Source of the DNA: Clostridia bacterium
GTDB taxonomy: Bacteria > Bacillota > Clostridia > TANB77 > CAG-508
Assembly: GCA_017530505.1 (NCBI GenBank)
Contig: JAFXMI010000012.1
Location: 1 to 55,942 of the forward strand
DNA: 55,942 bases
Reading direction: 5' to 3'
The position numbers and the translations under genes were made by a program. The notes below the pieces were generated by a model. It ran no database searches, had not been told where the DNA came from, and saw nothing but the letters and a program-made list of their open reading frames with translations. Of the stretch, positions 36,408 through 44,880 are shown piece by piece (the first letter of the stretch is position 1; every line of letters begins with the position of its first letter).

Positions 36408-37238
36408 CTGGAAAAATTTAAGGAGATTGAAAAAAGTATAATTACAACATATAGAAAAAAAATATGGGCAAAATTTGTAAGAGGCATAAATGAATTCAAT
36501 ATGATACAAGAAGGCGATAAAATAGCAATTTGCATATCAGGTGGAAAAGATTCAATGCTTTTAGCAAAATGCTTTCAAGAATTAAAAAGACATAGAAAAA
36601 TGAATTTTGAACTTGTTTTTCTAGTAATGGATCCAGGTTATAGCCAAAAGAATAAACAGAAAATTATTGATAATGCCGAGATTTTAAATATACCAATTAT
36701 TATGTTTAAAACCTCAATTTTTGAGAGTGTTGAAAAAATTGAGGATCATCCTTGTTATCTTTGTGCAAGAATGAGAAGAGGATATTTATATAAAAAGGCA
36801 CAGGAACTTGGATGTAATAAAATTGCTTTAGGACATCATTTTAATGATGTAATTGAAACTGTATTAATGGGAATGCTTTATGGAGCTCAAATACAAACAA
36901 TGATGCCAAAAGTTCGTAGTACTTCGCATCCGGGTATGGAACTTATAAGACCACTTTATTATGTTAAAGAAATTGATATAATAGCTTGGGAAAGGAAAAA
37001 TGGATTAGAATTTTTAAAATGTGCTTGCAAAATGACAGATGGTTCGAGAGGGACTGACCAAATTGAATCTAAACGTCAAGAAATAAAAAAATTAATAGCA
37101 AGTTTAAAAGAAATATATGATAATATAGATATAAATATTATGAGGAGTACTCAAAATGTTAACTTAGATACAATAATTTCATACTATAAAGGAAATGAAA
37201 GTCACAATTTTTTAGATGATTATGATAAAAAGTTATAA
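36408..37238 (+). CDS. TtcA/TtuA-like tRNA thiolation ATPase (PP-loop)
   Basis: PP-loop ATP pyrophosphatase adding sulfur to tRNA bases. SGGKDSMLLAK, CYLCARMRRG (CxxC), GHHFNDVIETVLMGMLYGAQ and a third Cys region KCACKM. From ATG 36501 it is 245 residues, but the frame is open upstream and encodes EKFKEIEKSIITTYRKKIWA, the conserved N-terminal helix of this family. The only plausible start for that is CTG at 36408, after AGAAAGGA. Coordinates here use CTG; ATG 36501 is the conservative alternative. Whether it makes s2C32 or another thio-base is not visible. Confidence 0.8.
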   Translation: MEKFKEIEKSIITTYRKKIWAKFVRGINEFNMIQEGDKIAICISGGKDSMLLAKCFQELKRHRKMNFELVFLVMDPGYSQKNKQKIIDNAEILNIPIIMFKTSIFESVEKIEDHPCYLCARMRRGYLYKKAQELGCNKIALGHHFNDVIETVLMGMLYGAQIQTMMPKVRSTSHPGMELIRPLYYVKEIDIIAWERKNGLEFLKCACKMTDGSRGTDQIESKRQEIKKLIASLKEIYDNIDINIMRSTQNVNLDTIISYYKGNESHNFLDDYDKKL

Positions 37239-37308
37239 TGATTTCATTATCTCCATAATGGAGAACAAAAGTAATTAAGTATTTTATAAGTGTATTTTAT
37301 TTTTCCTA

Positions 37309-37569
37309 TTAAATCTTTTTATAAAATTCTTCTGTTAAATCTAAAAAGGATACATTTAAAACTTTCATAAATCCACATAGTTCATAATCAACTACAGTTC
37401 TAATTCCTTTTTCAATTTTATAAATTTCTTGTTTATTAATATCAATTCCATGTAACATTAGTTTATTAGACAATTCTTGATATGAAAATTTATTTTTCTC
37501 TCTATAATATCTAATGCGTTCTTTAACAATGTTTAAATCACCACCAATATCGGTATTTCTTCGTGACAT
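37309..37569 (-). CDS. XRE-family transcriptional regulator
   Basis: 86-residue single-domain HTH_XRE protein (IVKERIRYYREKNKFSYQEL, IDINKQEIYKIEKGIRTVVD, then YELCGFMKVLNVSFLDLTEE). Divergent from the small protein at 37709, with a palindromic operator between them, so probably autoregulatory. Intact counterpart of the interrupted regulator at 24770. AGGAGAA precedes ATG. Confidence 0.8.
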   Translation of the reverse strand: MSRRNTDIGGDLNIVKERIRYYREKNKFSYQELSNKLMLHGIDINKQEIYKIEKGIRTVVDYELCGFMKVLNVSFLDLTEEFYKKI

Positions 37570-37617
37570 ACTTTCTTCTCCTTTTACATATTGATTTTAA
37601 CTTATTTATTTGATAAA

Positions 37618-37647
37618 ATATAACCTACAAAGGTTATATAGTATAAT
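37618..37647. promoter_or_regulatory. Palindromic operator and -10 box between divergent genes
   Basis: ATATAACC-TACAAA-GGTTATAT (37618-37639), an 8-bp perfect dyad, next to TATAAT (37642-37647) reading toward the small gene. Likely binding site of the XRE protein; this is inference from position. Confidence 0.55.
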
Positions 37648-37708
37648 ATTTCAAATAATGAATAGAATATGTATATAGCCTAAGGTGTATTGTAAAAGGA
37701 GGAAAAAA

Positions 37709-37999
37709 ATGGAAAATTATGAAGATTGGAAAGATGAATACTATAATAAAGAAAAGGTAAATTTAAAAAAGTTTTTTACGGAAAAGGATTTTCAAATAAT
37801 GACCAAATTGGGAATTAAAGTTAAAGATAAAACATATACAGAAAGTGAATTTGAAAATTTGTATTCTGAATTACTTTCCTTTTACAATGAGGAAAATGAT
37901 ACTTCTAATAAGAAACTTGAAAATTTTGGTGTAAAAGAAGAAGAATATAAAGATATTCTAGAAAAAATACAAACAATAAATGAAGAATATAATTTCTAA
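37709..37999 (+). CDS. Small acidic protein divergent from an XRE regulator
   Basis: 96 residues, strongly charged and helical (MENYEDWKDEYYNKEKVNLK onward, ending KDILEKIQTINEEYNF). Not recognised. ATG 37709 sits 7 bp after AAAGGAGG; an in-frame start at 37685 overlaps that site. With the divergent XRE gene it resembles a regulator/small-effector pair. Confidence 0.6.
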   Translation: MENYEDWKDEYYNKEKVNLKKFFTEKDFQIMTKLGIKVKDKTYTESEFENLYSELLSFYNEENDTSNKKLENFGVKEEEYKDILEKIQTINEEYNF

Positions 38000-38143
38000 A
38001 GACTTTATGTGCATATTTTTTTTATAATCTCTAATAATAATATTACAATTTTTATTTATCATATATAATGTAATATTAAATAATAATTTTATGTTACTAT
38101 ATGGTTTATATTATATTGTAATATTTTTTTTAAGAGGTGAAAA

Positions 38144-38347
38144 ATGGAAGAGGACGAAATAACTGAGTATGGAGAATTTGTTTGTTCTTTTGACAAATGG
38201 CTACCTATTGAGGTTCAAAGAGAAAGAGCAAAAAGACTTGCAAATTTAACAGATCGTAATTTTTACAATAAATAAGGGATTTTTTATTGGTCTAAACACA
38301 TAAATATTGATTCATTTAGAATAGAATTAAAAGAAATTCCAAATTAA
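38144..38347 (+). pseudogene. Small gene with an in-frame TAA
   Basis: ATG 38144 after AAGAGGTG; 43 codons (MEEDEITEYGEFVCSFDKWL...DRNFYNK) to TAA at 38273. The same frame goes on G-I-F-Y-W-S-K-H-I-N-I-D-S-F-R-I-E-L-K-E-I-P-N to TAA at 38347. TAA probably replaced TAT (Tyr). The 43-residue product could still be made. Family unknown. The rest of the 38000-38492 gap holds only AT-rich spacer and a promoter. Confidence 0.45.
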
Positions 38348-38427
38348 GGATAGTGTAAAAATTAAGTCAAGAAAATTTAAATTGTAACTTTAAATTTTAC
38401 AAAATGAAAAATTCATAACTATATTTA

Positions 38428-38457
38428 TTGACACAGATATAATATTTGAAATATAAT
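38428..38457 (+). promoter_or_regulatory. Promoter of the sugar-modification cluster
   Basis: TTGACA (38428-38433), 18-bp spacer, TATAAT (38452-38457), 35 bp before the aminotransferase start. Confidence 0.75.
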
Positions 38458-38492
38458 GTAATAGAAAATTTTAATATAGCTTGGAGAATAAT

Positions 38493-39614
38493 GTGATAGA
38501 TTTTAATATACCTTTAAGCTTTAAAAAAGGAAATGAATATATAAAAAAAGCAATAAATAATAGAGTTATATCTGGTGATGGTGAATTTACTAAGAAAGTT
38601 AAAGAGTATTTAGACAATAAAATTGGTTCATATACATTGCTTACTACTTCTGGTAGTACTGCATTAGATATGTCTGCTCTTTTATTGAATATAAAAGAAG
38701 GTGATGAAGTTATAATGCCTTCTTTTACTTTCACATCAACAGCTAATTCTTTTGCAATAAAAGGAGCTAAAATTGTATTTGTTGATATTAGGCCAGATAC
38801 AATGAATATAGATGAAAAATTAATTGAAGATGCAATTACTTCCAAAACTAAAGCAATAGTACCAGTTCATTATGCTGGAGTATCATGTGAAATGGATACT
38901 ATTATGACAATTGCTAAAAAATATAATTTAAAAGTAGTTGAGGATGCTGCACAGGGAGTTATAAGCAAATATAAAGATAAATATTTAGGAACAATAGGTG
39001 ATATAGGTTGTTTTAGCTTTCATGAAACTAAAAATTATAATATGGGTGAGGGTGGAGCTATTATAATAAATGATAAAGAATATATTGATAGAGCTGAAAT
39101 AATAAGAGAAAAAGGTACTAATAGAACACAATTTTATAAAGGAAAAGTAGATAAATATACTTGGTATGACATAGGTTCATCATATTTGCCTAGTGATATT
39201 AATGCTGCTTTTTTATATTCACAGTTAGAAGTTGCTGATAAGGTAAATAAAAGAAGATTGAAACTTTGGAATTTATATTATGAAAACTTAAAAGATTTAA
39301 AAGAAATAGAACTCCCTTATATACCAAATGAATGTTCACATAATGCACATATATTTTATATAAAAGCTAAAAATATAAAAGAAAGAACAGAGTTGATAGA
39401 TTTTTTAAAAAATAATGAAATTTTAACGGTTTTTCATTATATTCCATTACACACATCTATTGCAGGAAAAAAATATGGTAGATTTAATGGAATAGATAAA
39501 TATACAACTAGAGAAAGTGAAAGATTGCTTAGGTTGCCAATGTTTTATAAATTAAAGGAAAGTGAAATATTAACTGTTTGTAAAAAGATACATGAATTTT
39601 ATGAGAAAAGGTAA
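38493..39614 (+). CDS. DegT/DnrJ/EryC1 sugar aminotransferase (WecE-like)
   Basis: PLP-dependent transaminase placing an amino group on a nucleotide-linked 4-keto sugar; closest in layout to WecE (dTDP-4-amino-4,6-dideoxygalactose). 373 residues. TTSGSTALDMSALLL, MPSFTFTSTANSFAIKGAKI, VEDAAQGV, and the PLP-lysine region GCFSFHETKNYNMGEGGAII (K in ETKN), typical of WecE. GTG 38493 is 6 bp after GGAG; the TTG at 38481 overlaps that site. First gene of a seven-gene cluster. Confidence 0.9.
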   Translation: MIDFNIPLSFKKGNEYIKKAINNRVISGDGEFTKKVKEYLDNKIGSYTLLTTSGSTALDMSALLLNIKEGDEVIMPSFTFTSTANSFAIKGAKIVFVDIRPDTMNIDEKLIEDAITSKTKAIVPVHYAGVSCEMDTIMTIAKKYNLKVVEDAAQGVISKYKDKYLGTIGDIGCFSFHETKNYNMGEGGAIIINDKEYIDRAEIIREKGTNRTQFYKGKVDKYTWYDIGSSYLPSDINAAFLYSQLEVADKVNKRRLKLWNLYYENLKDLKEIELPYIPNECSHNAHIFYIKAKNIKERTELIDFLKNNEILTVFHYIPLHTSIAGKKYGRFNGIDKYTTRESERLLRLPMFYKLKESEILTVCKKIHEFYEKR

Positions 39615-39615
39615 T

Positions 39616-40728
39616 ATGAAAGAGAAATTAGTTATAATTGGTGCAAATGATTTTCAAAATCAAATAATATTAAAAGCTAAAGAAATGAATTATGAAACAC
39701 ACGTATTTGCATGGAAAGAAAATGCAATAGGTAAAGAAACCTCTGATTATTTTTATCCAATTGATATAAAAAATAAAGAAGAAATTTTAATGGAATGCAA
39801 AAAAATAAAACCGATTGGTGTTTGTTCTATAGCTTCTGATTTAGCTGTTAATACTGTAGATTATATTTCTAGAAATTTAGGTTTAACGGCCAATTCTGAA
39901 ATTTCTAATTTGTATTGTACTAATAAGTATGAGATGCGAAAACAATTAAAAAAATGTAATATTAAAGTACCTCATTTTGAAAAGGTAGATAGTATTGATA
40001 AATTAAATTATAATGAATTTAAATTTCCATTAATAATTAAACCAACTGATAGATCAGGAAGTAGAGGAGTTACAAAAGTTTACAAAAAAGATGAATGTGA
40101 TAATGCTATAAGAAGGGCAATTAGCGAATCTTTCGAAAAGATGGCTATAGTAGAAGAGTATATTGATGGAGAAGAGTATAGCTGTGAATGTATCTCATAT
40201 AAATGTCAACATTATTTTTTGGCGTTTACTAAAAAATATACTACTGGCAAACCTTATTTTATTGAAACTGGACATTCACAACCATCAGATATAAAAAAGG
40301 AGTTTTATCTAAAAATTCAAAAAGAAATTTTTAAAGCATTAGATGCATTAAAAATTGAAAATGGAGCTAGTCATACAGAATTTAAGTTAGATAAGCAAGG
40401 AAATATTCGTATAATAGAAATAGGAGCTAGAGGTGGAGGAGACTGTATAAGTTCTGATTTAGTTAAATTATCAACAGGATATGATTTTCTTAAGATGATA
40501 ATAGATGTTTCTTGTGGCAAAAAACCAAATTTTATAAAATGTAATGATCTACAAAAAGTATATATAAAATTTATTTTTAGTCAGCAAGACTTGGAAGAAT
40601 TGGAAAATATTAAAAATGATATGCATTATAAAATATATAGAATAAGTAATATGAATTTAGAAAATATTGGAAAAATAAAAGATAGTTCATCAAGAGTAGG
40701 GTATTATATTTATACAATTAATGACTAG
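39616..40728 (+). CDS. ATP-grasp family ligase
   Basis: About 370 residues. N-terminal pre-ATP-grasp fold (KEKLVIIGANDFQNQIILKA), ATP-grasp core with FPLIIKPTDRSGSRGVTKVY, IVEEYIDGEEYSCECISY and metal-binding NIRIIEIGARGGGD. Such enzymes join a carboxylate to an amine; here the amino sugar made by the preceding gene is a reasonable acceptor for an amino-acid or peptide-like group (inference). ATG 39616 starts one base after the previous stop, so coupled translation. Confidence 0.85.
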   Translation: MKEKLVIIGANDFQNQIILKAKEMNYETHVFAWKENAIGKETSDYFYPIDIKNKEEILMECKKIKPIGVCSIASDLAVNTVDYISRNLGLTANSEISNLYCTNKYEMRKQLKKCNIKVPHFEKVDSIDKLNYNEFKFPLIIKPTDRSGSRGVTKVYKKDECDNAIRRAISESFEKMAIVEEYIDGEEYSCECISYKCQHYFLAFTKKYTTGKPYFIETGHSQPSDIKKEFYLKIQKEIFKALDALKIENGASHTEFKLDKQGNIRIIEIGARGGGDCISSDLVKLSTGYDFLKMIIDVSCGKKPNFIKCNDLQKVYIKFIFSQQDLEELENIKNDMHYKIYRISNMNLENIGKIKDSSSRVGYYIYTIND

Positions 40729-40750
40729 TAAAGAAATTTTAGGAGTAATT

Positions 40751-41371
40751 ATGCTTTTTTATAATTTAATTTGTAATATTTGGCAATTTTTTGCTAGTAT
40801 TAATGATAAAATTTTTAGATATGGATGTGATTTTTCCAAATGGGAAGTTCCAAAAGAATTAGGAAGTAATTTTGAAAAAGGAAACAAATATCAACCGTCA
40901 ACAGATAAATTAAGGAAAGTTTTAAAAAAATTTAATATTACAAATAATGATAGTATAATAGATATAGGTTGTGGAAAAGGAAAGGCAATGTTTTTAATGA
41001 GCAAATATAAGTTTAAGAAAATATATGGAATTGATTTATCTCAAGAACTCGTTGATATTGCCAATAGAAATTTTTCTATTTTAAAAATAAATCAATGCAA
41101 AGCTATAAAAAATGATGCTACAACTTTTAAAAATTATGATGAATTTAATTATTTTTATATTTTTAATTCATTTCCTGAAAAAATTTTTATAAAAGTTATT
41201 GAGAATATTCAAGAAAGTATAAAAAGGAAACCAAGAAAATGTATATTTATATATTTAAATCCAGTTTGTAGTGATTACCTAGAAAAAAATACAAATTTTA
41301 AAGAAATATATAAATTCAAATCAATAATTTCTTGGCTTGAATATCGTTGCTATGAGTATTCAATAAAATAG
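40751..41371 (+). CDS. Class I SAM-dependent methyltransferase
   Basis: 206 residues. SAM motif I SIIDIGCGKGKAMFLMSKYK, KIYGIDLSQELVDIA (acidic residue of motif II) and FNYFYIFNSFPEKIF (post-II). Probably methylates the sugar or its lipid-linked form in this cluster. Start ATG 40751 follows AGGAG by 5 bp; an upstream ATG at 40721 overlaps the ATP-grasp gene end and lacks a site. Confidence 0.8.
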   Translation: MLFYNLICNIWQFFASINDKIFRYGCDFSKWEVPKELGSNFEKGNKYQPSTDKLRKVLKKFNITNNDSIIDIGCGKGKAMFLMSKYKFKKIYGIDLSQELVDIANRNFSILKINQCKAIKNDATTFKNYDEFNYFYIFNSFPEKIFIKVIENIQESIKRKPRKCIFIYLNPVCSDYLEKNTNFKEIYKFKSIISWLEYRCYEYSIK

Positions 41372-41389
41372 AAAGAGGAATAGAAAATA

Positions 41390-42328
41390 ATGAAAATTAG
41401 TGTTATTATACCATGTTATAATAGTGGTACTACTATAAGAAATGTTATAATGCAAATTATTGATACTATAAATAAAAAAGACAATATAAGTTATGAAATA
41501 ATAGCAGTTAATGATAAATCACCTGATAATGTGTGGGATGTTTTAAAAGAAATTTCAGCTGAGAATAATAAAGTAAAATTGATTAATTTGTTAAAAAATA
41601 CCAATAAAAATGGTGCTATAATGGCGGGGATTACATATTCTAGTGGTGACTATATTGTTATTTGTGATGATGATGGACAATCTCCAGTTAAAAAGCTTTG
41701 GGAATTAATAGAACCTCTAAACTTGGAAAATGTTGATGTAACTGTGGCAGAGTATGTAGAATATCAACAAAATTTTTTTAAAAAAATTGTAACTTTTATA
41801 AATCAAAAAACTTTGGAAATAATTTGTGGAGTTCCAAAAAATATGAAATTTACAAATTTTATAGCAATCAAAAGAAATATTGTAGAGGTTATAATAAAAA
41901 CTAATAATTCTAGTACATATTTAGAGGGATTATTGTTTAATATAACAAAAAATATTGAAAACGTAAAATTAAAAGAAGAAAAAAGAATTAGTGGAAAAAG
42001 TAATTTTACATTAAAAAAAATGATTAATATGTGGTTAGATGAAATGACTGAATTTTCTATAAGACCACTTAGAATATCTTCTGTTTTAGGAGCTATAACA
42101 ACCTTTTTGGGTTTTATTTATGGTATTATTATTGTGTTTCAGAAAATATTTAATATTGTTACAGTTGAATGTTATAGTTCTATAATGGCTGCAATATTAT
42201 TTATTGGCGGAATGATAATGATGATTTTAGGTATTATTGGTGAATATGTAGGAAGAATCTATATTAAAGTAAACCATACTCCACAGTATATAATCAAGGA
42301 AAAAATAAATTTTGAAAAGGAAAACTAA
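41390..42328 (+). CDS. GT2 family glycosyltransferase, DPM/GtrB/ArnC type
   Basis: 312 residues. GT-A fold: MKISVIIPCYNSGTTIRNVI, EIIAVNDKSPDNVWDVL, VICDDDGQSP (DxD) and a C-terminal pair of membrane helices (~235-255 and ~268-290). This layout transfers a sugar from a nucleotide to undecaprenyl phosphate (ArnC, GtrB). AGAGGA before ATG. Supplies a lipid-linked sugar that the downstream SMR pair could flip and the polytopic protein could transfer. Confidence 0.88.
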   Translation: MKISVIIPCYNSGTTIRNVIMQIIDTINKKDNISYEIIAVNDKSPDNVWDVLKEISAENNKVKLINLLKNTNKNGAIMAGITYSSGDYIVICDDDGQSPVKKLWELIEPLNLENVDVTVAEYVEYQQNFFKKIVTFINQKTLEIICGVPKNMKFTNFIAIKRNIVEVIIKTNNSSTYLEGLLFNITKNIENVKLKEEKRISGKSNFTLKKMINMWLDEMTEFSIRPLRISSVLGAITTFLGFIYGIIIVFQKIFNIVTVECYSSIMAAILFIGGMIMMILGIIGEYVGRIYIKVNHTPQYIIKEKINFEKEN

Positions 42329-42329
42329 C

Positions 42330-43658
42330 ATGGAGGTGAATAGTGATAAACAAGAAATAAAAAATACAATAAAATTTGCTATAGCAGTAAATTTTATTGT
42401 TTATATTTGTGTAACATGCTTTATATGGTCAATTTCTACAGGATATGATTCCGCTCCTGATGAAGATTTGAAATATAAATTATGTAATTACTTGTGTGAA
42501 CATTCTAAACTTCCACATGGTGGGGATGAAAAAATAATGGATGAAGAATGGGGAACTTCATATGCTTTTACTCCATATTTATCTTATATGATTTCATCTG
42601 TATTTATGAGAATTGTAAAAATATTTACTAATGATTTTTATAGTTTAGTTGTATCAGCTAGATTTTTTAATGTTATTTGTATAACTTTATATAGTTTTAT
42701 GTGCATAAAAATTTCAATAAAATTATTTAAAGGTATATATAAATATCTTTTTATACTTCTCGCTACTCAAATACCACAGGTTTTATATCTTGGATCATAT
42801 ATAAATAATGATTCATTTGCTTTATTTATTATTTCTTTAATTATTTATTGCTGGATTTGTGGTGTTGAAAATGATTGGAATTATAAATATTGTATTTTTT
42901 TAGGAATTAGCTTGGGATTATGTGCATTGTCTTACTATAATGCATATGGATATATATTGTGTAGTATAATAATTTTTATTGGAAGTTGTCTAAACAAAAA
43001 AAATAAAATACAAAATATATTAAAAAAAGGAATTCTAATTTTTTTTATAGCCTTTTTAATTTCTGGTTGGTTTTTTATAAGAAATTTTATTATATATAAT
43101 GGAGATTTTTTAGGACTTAGTACATCCTTTAAATATGCTGAAAAATATGCGTCTTATGAACATAAGCCTCAAAATTTAAAAAAATTAAATTCAAAAGATA
43201 ATTGGAATTTATGGAAAAAAATAACTTATAAAAGTTTTATTGGATATTTTGGATATCTTTGTTTTTTGATGCCTAATAGCATTTATAATTATTTTAAGAT
43301 ATTATTTTTTTTAGGGATTTGTGGTTCAATTTTAAAATTAATATTAATAAAACAAAATAAAACAATAGAATCTAAAAATGAGAAATTATTTAAATTAGTA
43401 TTTCTTATCTCTATAATAATACCATTTGTTTTAAGTCTATACTATTCAATAACATGTGACTTTCAGGCACAAGGAAGATATTTAATGCCTGGAATTATAC
43501 CGTTTATTTATTATATAGTTGATGGAATAAGTACTTTAATGGACAAATACATAAAAAATAAAATTGTTAAGAACATAATAGTTATAATAGTATTGGGAGC
43601 TTTAATAGTTATTCCTATATACGCATATTTTAGCATAATTAGGTATATGAAAGTATAA
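42330..43658 (+). CDS. Polytopic membrane glycosyltransferase (PMT/ArnT/DUF2142-like)
   Basis: 442 residues, about ten helices. The first outer loop has SAPDEDLKYKLCNYL (acidic pair typical of GT-C enzymes) and near the end QAQGRYLMPGIIPFIYYIVD, a DUF2142/GT39-type motif. Likely moves the lipid-linked sugar to an external acceptor. ATG 42330 lies 8 bp after AAAAGGA; the coding region starts just as the GT2 gene ends. Confidence 0.78.
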   Translation: MEVNSDKQEIKNTIKFAIAVNFIVYICVTCFIWSISTGYDSAPDEDLKYKLCNYLCEHSKLPHGGDEKIMDEEWGTSYAFTPYLSYMISSVFMRIVKIFTNDFYSLVVSARFFNVICITLYSFMCIKISIKLFKGIYKYLFILLATQIPQVLYLGSYINNDSFALFIISLIIYCWICGVENDWNYKYCIFLGISLGLCALSYYNAYGYILCSIIIFIGSCLNKKNKIQNILKKGILIFFIAFLISGWFFIRNFIIYNGDFLGLSTSFKYAEKYASYEHKPQNLKKLNSKDNWNLWKKITYKSFIGYFGYLCFLMPNSIYNYFKILFFLGICGSILKLILIKQNKTIESKNEKLFKLVFLISIIIPFVLSLYYSITCDFQAQGRYLMPGIIPFIYYIVDGISTLMDKYIKNKIVKNIIVIIVLGALIVIPIYAYFSIIRYMKV

Positions 43659-43676
43659 AATTTGGAGAAAATGATT

Positions 43677-44030
43677 ATGAAAAAAAGGGATCTTATTTTT
43701 GCTATTTTTATCTACATGATATATCCAATCTCAAGTGTATTTATGAAATATGCAACAATAGTGAATCAAAATTTTTATAAACTTGTTTTATTTTCACTTA
43801 GTATTATAACTTTAGTACTATTTTCTTTATTATATCAAAAATTATTAAAAAATATTGATTTAGTTAAATCATATATTTTTAAGAGTACTACTATTATTTG
43901 GACTATGGTTTATGGTTGTTTTATTTTTAAGGAAAAATTAAAGATTAATCATGTATTTGGAATAATAATTATAATTATAGGTATAATATTGTGCATTTAT
44001 AATAAGAATGAGGGTGAAAAAGAAAAGTGA
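43677..44030 (+). CDS. SMR/EamA-type small membrane protein, ArnE/F-like subunit 1
   Basis: About 117 residues, four helices, with the EamA/SMR end motif (VYGCFIFKEKLKINHVFGII and IIIGIILCIY). Pairs with the next gene by a four-base overlap (GTGA). In aminoarabinose pathways ArnE/ArnF are such a pair and are proposed to flip undecaprenyl-phosphate sugars. ATG 43677 chosen for spacing from GGAG; ATG 43671 possible. Confidence 0.75.
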   Translation: MKKRDLIFAIFIYMIYPISSVFMKYATIVNQNFYKLVLFSLSIITLVLFSLLYQKLLKNIDLVKSYIFKSTTIIWTMVYGCFIFKEKLKINHVFGIIIIIIGIILCIYNKNEGEKEK

Positions 44031-44356
44031 GTATAACAATATGTATTCTTTTTATGATTGTTTCAGTTTTTATTGCATCGTTTGCGCAAATTTTATTAAA
44101 AAAGGGTGCTAGAAAAATAAATATTTATATAAATAGATATACAATAAGTGCATATTTTTTTATGTTGATATCAACAATATGTTCTTATATAGGATATTAT
44201 AAAATAGACCTTGCAATGTCTGGTGCACTTCAAACTTTAAGTTTTGTATTTGTACCAGTTTTAGGGTTCTTTTTATTGAAAGAGAGAATTAATAAAAAAA
44301 CAATAGTTGGAATTATACTTATTATCATAGGAACAATTATTTATTGCTTATTTTAA
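44027..44356 (+). CDS. SMR/EamA-type small membrane protein, ArnE/F-like subunit 2
   Basis: 109 residues, four helices: FMIVSVFIASFAQILLKKGA, YTISAYFFMLISTICSYIGY, LQTLSFVFVPVLGFFLLKER and TIVGIILIIIGTIIY. GTG start overlaps the preceding stop. Probably a heterodimer with the preceding protein, flipping the lipid-linked sugar. Last gene of the cluster. Confidence 0.78.
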   Translation: MSITICILFMIVSVFIASFAQILLKKGARKINIYINRYTISAYFFMLISTICSYIGYYKIDLAMSGALQTLSFVFVPVLGFFLLKERINKKTIVGIILIIIGTIIYCLF

Positions 44357-44390
44357 AATTATATAATATTTATACATAAAAATAGTTATA

Positions 44391-44432
44391 TTGTAACCTA
44401 AGAAATAAGCATAAGAAGCTATGAATTGTAAC
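44391..44432. repeat. Right arm of the MITE-like element
   Basis: TTGTAACCTAAGAAATAAGC then ATAAGAAGCTATGAATTGTAAC, matching 17590-17632 with two or three changes. The left arm is missing. Confidence 0.65.
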
Positions 44433-44472
44433 ACAGAATAATTTATAGTGAAAAAATATAGGAATTAGATTA

Positions 44473-44501
44473 TTGACTTTTTAAAAATATGGTGATAAAA
44501 T
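44473..44501 (+). promoter_or_regulatory. Promoter of the T-box/ileS unit
   Basis: TTGACT (44473-44478), 17-bp spacer, TAAAAT (44496-44501), just before the T-box leader. Confidence 0.7.
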
Positions 44502-44509
44502 ACTATAAA

Positions 44510-44772
44510 ATATAAAGAAAAAGCTATGAAAAGGACAAGATAAATATTTAAATAAAACCATTAGAGAGCAAAACATAATGCTGAAAGTTTTGTTGGAAAA
44601 TAGTATGTTTATTATCACCTTTGAGCTAATTATTTGAACTAATATTAAAAGTGTAAAATAGTTCGCATTGCCTTGCGTTAAAAGGAAAAGAGTTTGAAAG
44701 AATTTCAATAAAATTAGGTGGTACCACGTAAACTAGAGTTGCACGTCCTATGCGTAGCAACTCTTTTTTATA
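44510..44772 (+). ncRNA. T-box leader (isoleucine)
   Basis: Upstream of ileS. Stem I elements GAAAAGGACAAG and AGAGAGC; specifier ATC (44614-44616) in TTATTATCACCTTTGAG, coding for Ile; the conserved AGGTGGTACCACG (44716-44728), which pairs with the tRNA acceptor end in the antiterminator; then a terminator stem GAGTTGC / GCAACTC followed by six T (44735-44770). Uncharged tRNA-Ile would permit transcription of ileS. Confidence 0.95.
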
Positions 44773-44880
44773 TTCTATTGAATTCATGCTTTTATATTAT
44801 ATAATAATTGCTTTTTTTATATAGTAGTACTGAATTTTTTATAATATAAAAAATTAACAAAAATTGAAAGGAGACCAATT

